A stretch of 64,000 nt of DNA from Flavobacterium agri (GTDB lineage: Bacteria; Bacteroidota; Bacteroidia; Flavobacteriales; Flavobacteriaceae), in the NCBI RefSeq assembly GCF_013401995.1, contig NZ_JACBJI010000002.1, positions 558,989-622,988 of the forward strand, in the 5' to 3' direction. Position numbers and translations under genes: made by a program. Every line of letters begins with the position of its first letter. Positions within the stretch are counted from its first letter, which is position 1. Below the pieces are notes generated by a model. The model made no database searches. It had not been told where the DNA came from and was given only the letters and a program-made list of their open reading frames with translations. This document shows positions 42,097 to 49,946 of the stretch, in pieces.

Positions 42097-44361
42097 ATGA
42101 GAAACCTCAAGAATTCCATTTTCTACATCACGACCATAGGAGGATTCGGCGCGCTCATGTACTGGATCATCGTTCAAGGCAAACATCTTGAGGACGGACG
42201 CCACGTGGTCATGCCTTCGGTGAAAGATCAATGGAACCAGTTCTTGGAATCGATGCAGCACAATTTGTCGCATCCGTTGGCATTGCTGTTGTGTCAGGTG
42301 ATCACGATCATTTTGGTCGCGAGGATTTTCGGATGGTTTTTCAGAAAGATCGGCCAACCGACCGTAATAGGCGAAATGATTGCCGGAATCGTGCTCGGAC
42401 CGTCGTTGGTCGGCATGTATTTTCCTGAATATTCGAATTTGCTTTTCCCGAAAGAATCGCTTGGAAACCTGCAGTTCCTAAGCCAGATCGGACTAATTTT
42501 CTTTATGTTCGTCGTCGGGATGGAACTCGACCTCAAAGCATTGCGCAACAAAGCGAACGATGCCGTGGTCATTTCGCACGCGAGCATCATCTTTCCGTTT
42601 ACGCTTGGCGTCGGACTGTCGTATTTCATTTATGAAGCTTACGCACCCGAATCCGTCGAATTCCTTTCGTTTTCACTGTTTTTAGGAATTGCGATGAGCA
42701 TTACCGCGTTTCCGGTATTGGCGCGCATCGTACAGGAAAGAGGCATACATAAAACCCATTTGGGCGCCATCGTGATCACTTGTGCCGCCGCAGACGACAT
42801 TACGGCCTGGTGTATTCTTGCTGCCGTAATCGCGATCGTAAAAGCCGGTTCTATCGTGAGTTCGATTTACGTCATAGCACTTGCCATCGGTTACGTTTTC
42901 CTGATGCTCAAAGTCGTGCAACCGTTCCTCAAACGCGTAGCCGAGCTTAAGAATTCGCGCAACAGTTTGAGCAAACCTGTCGTGGCGATTTTCCTTTTGA
43001 CGTTGATCATTTCGTCTTACGCTTCAGAAGTCATCGGCATCCACGCGCTTTTCGGGGCGTTCATGGCGGGTGCGATCATGCCCGACAATACAAGATTCCG
43101 CGGAATTATCATCGAGAAAGTAGAAGACGTTTCGGTTATTTTGCTACTGCCGTTGTTCTTCGTTTTGACGGGTTTACGTACCGAAATCGGCTTGCTCAAC
43201 CATGCGGACCTGTGGGAAATCACGGGCTGGATCATCGTTGTGGCCGTAGTCGGAAAATTTATCGGGAGCGCGGTGGCGGCAAAGTTCGTCGGACAAAGCT
43301 GGCAAGACAGTCTTACGATCGGAGCGCTGATGAATACAAGAGGTTTGATGCAGTTGATCGTACTCGACATCGGATACGAACTCGGCGTTTTGTCTGCCGA
43401 AATATTCACGATGATGGTCATCATGGCCATCGTGACGACGTTCATGACCGGTCCGGCGCTCGATTTCATCAATTTCGCGTTCAAATCCAAACGCGACATC
43501 GTTCCGGAACAGATCAAAATCGACGACCGATACAAAATCCTGATTTCATTCGGTAACGCGCGTCGCGGAAAAATGCTGCTGCGTCTGGCCAACAGCCTGT
43601 TGCGCAAAGAAAGCGACCAATGCGCGGTGACGGCTTTGCACATGACCTTGAGTAACGAATTGCACACGTTCGATCTCGAGGAACACGAACGTCGCACGTT
43701 CGCTCCCGTGATTTCGGAAGCCGAGAATCTCGACCAGCAAGTACTTACGTTATTCAAAGCTTCGAACGACATCGACAACGACATCGTCGAAATTGCGAAC
43801 AAAGGCGAATACGATTTACTTTTGGTAGGTTTGGGACGTTCGATTTTCGAAGGTTCGCTGCTCGGAAAACTGCTCGGATTCACGACACGCATCATCAATC
43901 CCGACCGTTTGATCGACAAATTCATCGGAAAAGAAGGCCTGTTCGAGAATTCGCCGTTTGGGGAACGCATGCGCCAAATCACGACGCGTGCCAAAATGCC
44001 CGTAGGAATTCTGGTCGACAAGAATCTCGACGGCATCCAGAAAATATTCATGCCGTTGTTTAGCGCAGACGACGATTTCCTGTCCGATTTCGCGCGCAAA
44101 TTCCTGCACAACAACGGTTCCGAAATCAACATCATGGACAACGTGGACGAATCGGGTAAAGTGATCCCGTCTATCGAAGCCGATTTGTTGAGACGCAAAT
44201 TCCCCGAAAGCGTGCGCACGGTCACCGATCGCACGATGAAAAAGGAATTCCTCGAGGAACACGACATGATGCTCGTAAGTCTCGAAAGCTGGAAAAAGCT
44301 CGTCGATTCCCAAAGCGTTTGGCTGTCTAACGTGCCGTCGGTACTAATCATCAAACCATGA
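42097..44361 (+). CDS. cation:proton antiporter, CPA2 family, 754 aa
   Basis: N-terminal helix plus 12-13 membrane helices with the family motifs G-Q-P-T-V-I-G-E-M-I-A-G-I-V-L-G-P-S-L-V-G-M-Y and A-A-A-D-D-I-T-A-W-C (the DD pair of electrogenic exchangers), then a soluble C-terminal domain of about 270 aa (K-I-L-I-S-F-G-N-A). It exchanges Na+ or K+ for H+ at the inner membrane. The gene at 46231 is a paralogue. The stop overlaps the SMR start (ATGA). Confidence 0.92.
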   Translation: MRNLKNSIFYITTIGGFGALMYWIIVQGKHLEDGRHVVMPSVKDQWNQFLESMQHNLSHPLALLLCQVITIILVARIFGWFFRKIGQPTVIGEMIAGIVLGPSLVGMYFPEYSNLLFPKESLGNLQFLSQIGLIFFMFVVGMELDLKALRNKANDAVVISHASIIFPFTLGVGLSYFIYEAYAPESVEFLSFSLFLGIAMSITAFPVLARIVQERGIHKTHLGAIVITCAAADDITAWCILAAVIAIVKAGSIVSSIYVIALAIGYVFLMLKVVQPFLKRVAELKNSRNSLSKPVVAIFLLTLIISSYASEVIGIHALFGAFMAGAIMPDNTRFRGIIIEKVEDVSVILLLPLFFVLTGLRTEIGLLNHADLWEITGWIIVVAVVGKFIGSAVAAKFVGQSWQDSLTIGALMNTRGLMQLIVLDIGYELGVLSAEIFTMMVIMAIVTTFMTGPALDFINFAFKSKRDIVPEQIKIDDRYKILISFGNARRGKMLLRLANSLLRKESDQCAVTALHMTLSNELHTFDLEEHERRTFAPVISEAENLDQQVLTLFKASNDIDNDIVEIANKGEYDLLLVGLGRSIFEGSLLGKLLGFTTRIINPDRLIDKFIGKEGLFENSPFGERMRQITTRAKMPVGILVDKNLDGIQKIFMPLFSADDDFLSDFARKFLHNNGSEINIMDNVDESGKVIPSIEADLLRRKFPESVRTVTDRTMKKEFLEEHDMMLVSLESWKKLVDSQSVWLSNVPSVLIIKP

Positions 44362-44687
44362 GTTGGCTGCTTTTGATCATAGGCGGATTGTTCGAGGTCG
44401 GATTCGCGTTCTGCCTCGGGAAAGCCAAAGAAACCACGGGAATCGTTTCGGTGTATTGGCTTGTCGGATTTTTGGTCAGCCTTTCGATAAGCATGCTTTT
44501 ACTGTACAAAGCGACCCAGGAATTGCCGATCGGTACGGCTTACGCGGTTTGGACCGGAATCGGAGCCGTCGGCACAGTCATCGTCGGAATCCTCGTGTTC
44601 AAAGAACCCGCGACGTTTTGGCGATTGTTCTTCATCACCACGCTCATCGCATCGATTATCGGGCTTAAATTCGTGTCTTCACATTGA
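44358..44687 (+). CDS. SMR exporter, Gdx/SugE type, 109 aa
   Basis: Four helices. Glu in G-G-L-F-E-V-G-F-A is the conserved essential glutamate (about residue 13), and G-T-A-Y-A-V-W-T-G-I-G-A-V-G-T is the SugE/Gdx signature. Members export guanidinium or quaternary cations as antiparallel dimers. It overlaps the antiporter (ATGA) and the kinase (TGATG), so all are coexpressed. It is unpaired, so it should be the homodimeric form. Confidence 0.9.
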   Translation: MSWLLLIIGGLFEVGFAFCLGKAKETTGIVSVYWLVGFLVSLSISMLLLYKATQELPIGTAYAVWTGIGAVGTVIVGILVFKEPATFWRLFFITTLIASIIGLKFVSSH

Positions 44688-45433
44688 TGGAAAACGGTTA
44701 TTCCATACTGTATGTCTCAATCGCGGTTCTCGCTTCGGCTGTGGTTTTCCTGAGTTTTCGATTGTATTCCGTGAACCGTTTTCGCAAGATTTCCGAAACG
44801 AAATTCGGTCAGTTGGAAAGCAAAGTACACGATCTGCAGCTCGAAAATCTCGAATCGAGGCTCAATCCGCACTTGTTTAAAAATATCCTCAATTCGATAC
44901 AGTCGCATGCCTACCAAACCTATTTCGCTCTCGACAAACTCGCGGGCGTACTCGATTACATTTTGTACGAAAGCCGCAAGAAATTCGTGTCGCCCAAAGA
45001 AGAGATAGGATTTGCGATGAACCTAATAGAAATCAATAAAATCAAGGTAAGCCCGCTTTTCGATTTGCGTATCAAAACCAAAATCGATGAAACCGACCCT
45101 TCGTACCAACGCGAAATCCTCGCGCCGATGGTGGTGACCGACCTGATCGAGAACGCGTTCAAACACGCCGACCTGCAAAATCCGGATTCGTTCATTTCGG
45201 TAGTTTTCGAGTTTTCGGACGGCACGTTGTCGCTTACGGTCTCGAACAAGATTTCCGAGAAGAAAGCATTGCGGAAAGAACATTCGGGTTTTGGCGTAGA
45301 CGCGTTGGGCAAACGGCTTTCGATCCTTTACAAAGAACGTTTCAAACTCGAACGTTTTTCCGAGAACCAAGTGTATACGGCCCATCTCAAAATCGATTTG
45401 CGTGGATTCAAAACTGAAATGCATACTGCTTGA
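44687..45433 (+). CDS. LytS-type sensor histidine kinase, 248 aa
   Basis: One N-terminal membrane helix, then a coiled region and the His_kinase (PF06580) block L-E-S-R-L-N-P-H-L-F-K-N-I-L-N-S with the phospho-accepting His, and an ATPase part with P-M-V-V-T-D-L-I-E-N-A-F-K-H. There is only one membrane helix and no large sensor domain. ATG 44687 overlaps the SMR stop. Overlaps the response-regulator gene by 32 bases. Confidence 0.9.
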   Translation: MENGYSILYVSIAVLASAVVFLSFRLYSVNRFRKISETKFGQLESKVHDLQLENLESRLNPHLFKNILNSIQSHAYQTYFALDKLAGVLDYILYESRKKFVSPKEEIGFAMNLIEINKIKVSPLFDLRIKTKIDETDPSYQREILAPMVVTDLIENAFKHADLQNPDSFISVVFEFSDGTLSLTVSNKISEKKALRKEHSGFGVDALGKRLSILYKERFKLERFSENQVYTAHLKIDLRGFKTEMHTA

Positions 45434-46121
45434 CGACGAGTTGCCCGGACTGGCGTACCTCAAGATGCTGTGCGGCCAGATTTCGGAAATCGAGGTCGTA
45501 AAAGCGTTCAACGATCCGCAGAAACTGCTGTCCGAAATACACGATCTCGACTTCGATTTATGCATCACCGATATCGAAATGCCCGGAACGAGCGGTCTGG
45601 AACTCGCATCGGCCCTGAAAGGCAAATTGGTCATTTTCATCACGGCTTACAAGGAATACGCGGCGAATGCTTTCGATCTGGAAGCCATCGATTATATCGT
45701 AAAACCCGTAAAACACGAACGTCTCGAAAAGGCGATCCACAAGGCGATCCAGCAGTTTTCGGTAAAATCGGAAAAGCCCAATTTCTTCCAGCCGATTACC
45801 GATAAAGGCCGAGCCATCGTATATTTCCATCGGATTTCACTGATTGCCACGGCCGAAAACGACAGTCGCGACAAGACCGTTTTTCTCGACGATGGAAGTA
45901 AAATCCTGCTCAAGAACATCAACTTCACCAATCTGCTCGCGGTTTTGCCCGAAGCCGATTTTTGCCGCGTCAACAAAAAGGAAATCGTCGCTATGAAAAT
46001 CGTGAAAGTGTTTTCGAACAACAACATCGAAATCGGATTGGCCGATGATAACGGCAAACCCAAAATCGTTTCCCTGTCCGAAACCTACAGATCCGAATTC
46101 CTGTCGAAGTTCAAATCCTGA
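45402..46121 (+). CDS. LytR/AlgR-type response regulator, 239 aa
   Basis: Receiver domain with acidic pocket (L-L-D-D-E), phospho-acceptor Asp in C-I-T-D-I-E-M-P-G and Lys in I-V-K-P-V-K, then a C-terminal LytTR DNA-binding domain (about 140-239). The start is GTG 45402, inside the kinase gene; an ATG further on would delete the first beta strand. The cognate partner of the kinase. Likely targets include the neighbouring antiporter genes. Confidence 0.9.
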   Translation: MDSKLKCILLDDELPGLAYLKMLCGQISEIEVVKAFNDPQKLLSEIHDLDFDLCITDIEMPGTSGLELASALKGKLVIFITAYKEYAANAFDLEAIDYIVKPVKHERLEKAIHKAIQQFSVKSEKPNFFQPITDKGRAIVYFHRISLIATAENDSRDKTVFLDDGSKILLKNINFTNLLAVLPEADFCRVNKKEIVAMKIVKVFSNNNIEIGLADDNGKPKIVSLSETYRSEFLSKFKS

Positions 46122-46230
46122 CTTGTTACATAATTTTCCCGACTTATTACAATTGGCGTAAATTGGCCTGAGTCGACTTTTCGCAATCCGATCGGTAGTC
46201 GCATCTTTGCCGCGTCAAACAAATATTGTC

Positions 46231-48501
46231 ATGGGAAAAATCAGGAACGCCATTTTTTACGTAGCCACCATAGGCGGTTTCGGCGCATTGATGTATTGGA
46301 TAATAGGCACGGGCAAATCGCTCGAAGCCGGGCGTACGCTGGCTCAGAAATCGGTGGCCACGGCGCATTGGGACGATTTCGTCGCGTCCATGATCCACAA
46401 TCTCGAACACCCGCTGGCGATTTTATTGGCCCAGATCATCACGATCATTTTCGTGGCGCGATTTTTCGGATGGGTGAGCCGTAAGATCGGACAACCGTCG
46501 GTAGTGGGCGAAATCATTGCCGGTGTCGTGCTAGGACCTTCTTTGGTCGGCATGTATTGGCCCGAAGTGTCGACTCATCTTTTCCCGAAAGAATCGTTGG
46601 GCAACTTACAGTTCCTGAGCCAGATCGGTTTGATTTTCTTCATGTTCGTCATCGGGATGGAGCTCGACCTTAAAGTGTTGCGCAACAAAGCGCACGATGC
46701 GGTGGTAATTTCGCATGCGAGTATCATTTTCCCGTTCTCGCTAGGTGTCGGATTGGCGTATTTCATTTACGAACGATTCGCGCCCGCAGGTGTCGATTTC
46801 CTTTCGTTCGCGTTGTTCTGCGGCGTTTCGATGAGCATCACGGCGTTTCCGGTTCTTGCGAGGATCGTGCAGGAACGCGGCATCCATAAAACCAGACTCG
46901 GCGCGATTGCGATAACCTGCGCTGCCGCAGACGACATAACGGCCTGGTGTATTTTGGCGGTCGTGATCGCGATCGTAAAGGCCGGTTCGATCACAAGTGC
47001 GTTTTACGTGATCGCAATGGCCATTGTGTACGTGATTTTGATGATTAACGTGGTACGACCGTTCCTCAAGCGAGTCGGGGAATTGAACTCGACTCGCGAA
47101 AGTTTGAGCAAACCCGTAGTCGCGATTTTCCTTCTCACGCTTATCATTTCGGCTTATGTGTCTGAAATCATCGGGATCCACGCGCTTTTCGGAGCGTTCA
47201 TGGCCGGTGTGATCATGCCCGAAAGCGGAAAATTCAGGAATATTTTCATCGAGAAGATCGAAGACGTTTCGGTAATCGTATTGCTTCCGTTGTTCTTCGT
47301 CTTTACGGGTTTGAGAACGCAAATCGGGCTTTTGAGCGACGTGTCTTTGCTGTCTACGGCTTGTTGGATCGTGGCGATCGCGGTCATCGGAAAATTCGTC
47401 GGAAGTACGATTGCGGCCAAATTCGTCGGCCAGAACTGGAAAGATGCGCTGTCGATCGGCGCTTTGATGAACACACGAGGATTGATGGAACTCGTCGCGC
47501 TCAACATCGGATACGACCTCGGAGTACTTACGCCCGAAATCTTTACGATGATGGTACTTATGGCGTTGATCACGACATTCATGACGGGACCGAGCCTCGA
47601 TCTGATCAACTATTTCTGGCGTCAGCCGAAGTCGATCGTGCCGCAGGAAATCGAAATGAAAGGCAAATACCGCATCCTGATCTCGTTCGCGAATTCGCAA
47701 AGCGGAAAAACGTTGTTGCGATTGGCGAGTGCGCTTACCAAAAAGCAAAGCGGAAATACCGGGATTACGGCTTTGCATTTGTCATTGAGTTCCGAAATGC
47801 ACTCGTTCGACCTTAAAGATTATGAGAAAAAAGTGTTTGCGCCGATTTTGGTCGAATCCGAAATACTCGAACAACCGGTTTCCACCGATTTCAAAGTGTC
47901 GAACGACATCAACCACGACATTACGCACCAAGCCAATCACGGCGATTACGATTTGTTGCTCATCGGATTGGGCCAATCGATTTTCGAAGGAACGATTCTC
48001 GGGAAAGTGCTCGGATTCACCACGCAAATCATCAACCCGGATCGCCTCATCGACAAATTCATCGGGAAAGAAGGCCTTTTCGAGAATTCGCCTTTCGACG
48101 AAAGGACGCGTCACATCGTATTGTCGGCCAAGATGCCCGTCGGGATTTTCCTCGACAAGAAAAACGAGGAATTCAACCGTATTTTCCTGCCGGTATTTTC
48201 GCCCGAAGACGCTTTTTTGGTCGAATACGCCCAGAAGTTCATCCATAACAACGGCGCTCAGGTAACGGTTCTCGATGCGACCGGCGATTCGAAAAACACG
48301 ACCGAGATGCGCGAAACCGTGCGTCACATCGAGCAAATCGCACCCAACCACATCGCGATGCGCAGCGACAAGATCATCAACAAGGAATTCTTGGGAGAAC
48401 AGGATCTGATGCTGATCAGCCTCGAAAGCTGGAAAAAACTCGTCGATTCACATAGCGTTTGGCTTACGGACACACCTTCGGTACTCATCATCAAACCTTA
48501 A
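46231..48501 (+). CDS. cation:proton antiporter, CPA2 family, second copy, 756 aa
   Basis: Paralogue of the gene at 42097 along its whole length; the first 22 residues (I-R-N-A-I-F-Y-V-A-T-I-G-G-F) and the G-Q-P-S-V-V-G-E-I-I-A-G and A-A-A-D-D-I-T-A-W-C blocks are almost the same. The N-terminal start is ATG 46231; a TTG upstream is in an intergenic stretch. The two genes flank SMR-LytS-LytR, an arrangement that suggests duplication with divergence of the transport specificity. Followed after 3 bases by a secreted 125-aa gene. Confidence 0.92.
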   Translation: MGKIRNAIFYVATIGGFGALMYWIIGTGKSLEAGRTLAQKSVATAHWDDFVASMIHNLEHPLAILLAQIITIIFVARFFGWVSRKIGQPSVVGEIIAGVVLGPSLVGMYWPEVSTHLFPKESLGNLQFLSQIGLIFFMFVIGMELDLKVLRNKAHDAVVISHASIIFPFSLGVGLAYFIYERFAPAGVDFLSFALFCGVSMSITAFPVLARIVQERGIHKTRLGAIAITCAAADDITAWCILAVVIAIVKAGSITSAFYVIAMAIVYVILMINVVRPFLKRVGELNSTRESLSKPVVAIFLLTLIISAYVSEIIGIHALFGAFMAGVIMPESGKFRNIFIEKIEDVSVIVLLPLFFVFTGLRTQIGLLSDVSLLSTACWIVAIAVIGKFVGSTIAAKFVGQNWKDALSIGALMNTRGLMELVALNIGYDLGVLTPEIFTMMVLMALITTFMTGPSLDLINYFWRQPKSIVPQEIEMKGKYRILISFANSQSGKTLLRLASALTKKQSGNTGITALHLSLSSEMHSFDLKDYEKKVFAPILVESEILEQPVSTDFKVSNDINHDITHQANHGDYDLLLIGLGQSIFEGTILGKVLGFTTQIINPDRLIDKFIGKEGLFENSPFDERTRHIVLSAKMPVGIFLDKKNEEFNRIFLPVFSPEDAFLVEYAQKFIHNNGAQVTVLDATGDSKNTTEMRETVRHIEQIAPNHIAMRSDKIINKEFLGEQDLMLISLESWKKLVDSHSVWLTDTPSVLIIKP

Positions 48502-48504
48502 CCA

Positions 48505-48882
48505 ATGCACATAAAACTACTTTTTGGAGCGGTCCTTTTCGGATTGCTCAGTACTTCTGTTGCTTTTGCGCAGACCGAAACGAAAGAGGAAGACAAAAAG
48601 AAAGTCGATATCGGGCTCGACGGGATGCTTGGCGTCTCGGTAGGCGAGAAGACCGTCGGGATCAACGTGGGCGGACCGAGCCTGAAATTCCGCGTGAACA
48701 ATTTCAAGATCGGGGTTGCCGCAATGCCGTCGTTGTTTATCCGAGACGATAAAGCCGTTCCGAGACTTGCGATCGGTCCGGTCGCCGAATACGAACATTG
48801 GATGCTGATCGTGCCGTATTACGGTTACGATGCCGATGACAAGCAAATTTGGACGTTCGGCATCGGGTACAAGTTTTTCTAA
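48505..48882 (+). CDS. secreted hypothetical protein, 125 aa
   Basis: Signal peptide ends S-V-A-F-A-Q. The mature chain has glycine-rich beta-like repeats and ends K-F-F, possibly a small barrel. Family not recognised. Three bases after the antiporter stop, so likely cotranscribed. Its stop overlaps that of the RES gene on the other strand. Confidence 0.6.
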   Translation: MHIKLLFGAVLFGLLSTSVAFAQTETKEEDKKKVDIGLDGMLGVSVGEKTVGINVGGPSLKFRVNNFKIGVAAMPSLFIRDDKAVPRLAIGPVAEYEHWMLIVPYYGYDADDKQIWTFGIGYKFF

Positions 48883-49364
48883 AGAATTCCCGTCTCCTTT
48901 TTGCCCAATCGCGAATCGAAATTCATTTTTGAAACCTTTATGACCTTGATTTTGCCTGAATCGGCGTGGTTTGGATTGATAAGATAATTGTTTTCCTCGG
49001 GCACGATACTGCTCGGGACTTTCAAAACCGCCGAACCTTTTGCATTGACGAAACTATCGCCGATGGCTTGGGTGATTTGTACAGGCGGTTTCGAATCCCA
49101 ATTTTTGGGCAAATCCTTCAATATGACTTCCTGGATTGTAATCTCGTCGGGAATCTCGATTTCGACATAATGCCGGTCGCTGGGCAGATCTTCGCTCAAA
49201 TCGAGATGTACCGAAACTTCCAGCGTAGCCAGCGCGCGACTTTCCGCAGTATACACGAGTCGCGTGTTGAAACTGTTCCATCGATAACCTTTGGCCATGG
49301 ATGCGCCGATTCCCGAGAGTGTGGTCTCGAGGTATTTTTCTCTTTCGATGCGAAAAACTCTCAT
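48879..49364 (-). CDS. RES-domain toxin, 161 aa
   Basis: RES family (NAD+ phosphorylase/ADP-ribosyl-type toxin of the RES-Xre group). Conserved residues are visible: R28 in G-Y-R-W-N, Y38 in L-V-Y-T-A-E-S, E49 in L-A-T-L-E-V and a Ser in the V-P-S-S-I-V-P-E-E-N block (about 118-119), plus the N-P-x-H C-terminal motif. Start ATG 49362-49364 overlaps the antitoxin stop (TGATG). Toxin second, antitoxin first, as in the family. Confidence 0.88.
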   Translation of the reverse strand: MRVFRIEREKYLETTLSGIGASMAKGYRWNSFNTRLVYTAESRALATLEVSVHLDLSEDLPSDRHYVEIEIPDEITIQEVILKDLPKNWDSKPPVQITQAIGDSFVNAKGSAVLKVPSSIVPEENNYLINPNHADSGKIKVIKVSKMNFDSRLGKKETGIL

Positions 49365-49864
49365 CAAGCGAAATTGCCGAATTCGATGCGGTTCAAACTA
49401 AATCGGACCTCGTTGAGACCGGTTACGGTGTCGAGCATGCTTTCGGGAGCATTTCCGCCCATAGACAAATTGGGTTTTTTGAGCCAACGTTGGAATTTCG
49501 CTTCCTCGTTGTTGAACACTTCAAGGCCGTAATCGAGAAGTTCCGAAATCAGCAGGATAAGTTCGCTGTCGCGGCTGTCCAGAAGGGAATGCTCGCTTTT
49601 TTTCTTGTTGTAAGTGGTTTGCGGAATGCCGATAAGCGCCAAAACCGACTTGATCGGATTATTGAGCCTTTTGCTGATGACTTCGATCGAATCGTACGAA
49701 ATACCTTCTCTCACCAAGTCGATTTTTTCTATTTCATTCGTCCACGCGTATTCCTTGCCGACGACTTTCAACGTGGTTTTTTTTTCGACAGCCGTTTCTT
49801 TCCCAACTACTTTAAGGCTTTGGGAGACGTCGAAAGGTTTTATTTTTTGGATAGCTTTTGCCAT
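49364..49864 (-). CDS. Xre/MbcA-type antitoxin of the RES module, 166 aa
   Basis: Start MAKAIQKIKPFDVS at ATG 49862-49864. The middle has an HTH-like segment (S-I-E-V-I-S-K-R-L-N-N-P-I-K-S-V-L-A-L-I-G-I-P-Q-T-T-Y) and the C-terminus has the DUF2384/MbcA-like toxin-binding motif G-G-N-A-P-E-S-M-L-D. Residues about 15-40 hold an imperfect internal repeat (L-K-V-V-G-K-E-T and L-K-V-V-G-K-E-Y). The gene precedes the toxin and probably autoregulates through the palindrome at 49878-49895. Confidence 0.85.
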   Translation of the reverse strand: MAKAIQKIKPFDVSQSLKVVGKETAVEKKTTLKVVGKEYAWTNEIEKIDLVREGISYDSIEVISKRLNNPIKSVLALIGIPQTTYNKKKSEHSLLDSRDSELILLISELLDYGLEVFNNEEAKFQRWLKKPNLSMGGNAPESMLDTVTGLNEVRFSLNRIEFGNFA

Positions 49865-49877
49865 GACGCAACATATT

Positions 49878-49895
49878 TGTTGTAAAAATACAACA
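49878..49895. promoter_or_regulatory. palindromic operator of the RES/Xre operon
   Basis: TGTTGTA-AAAA-TACAACA is a perfect 18-bp palindrome located 14 bp upstream of the antitoxin ATG, where the antitoxin-toxin complex would repress its promoter. Confidence 0.65.
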
Positions 49896-49946
49896 TTTTT
49901 GCTGTTATTACTGAATTCTGAAGAAAAATCCAGCACGAGGATTCTT

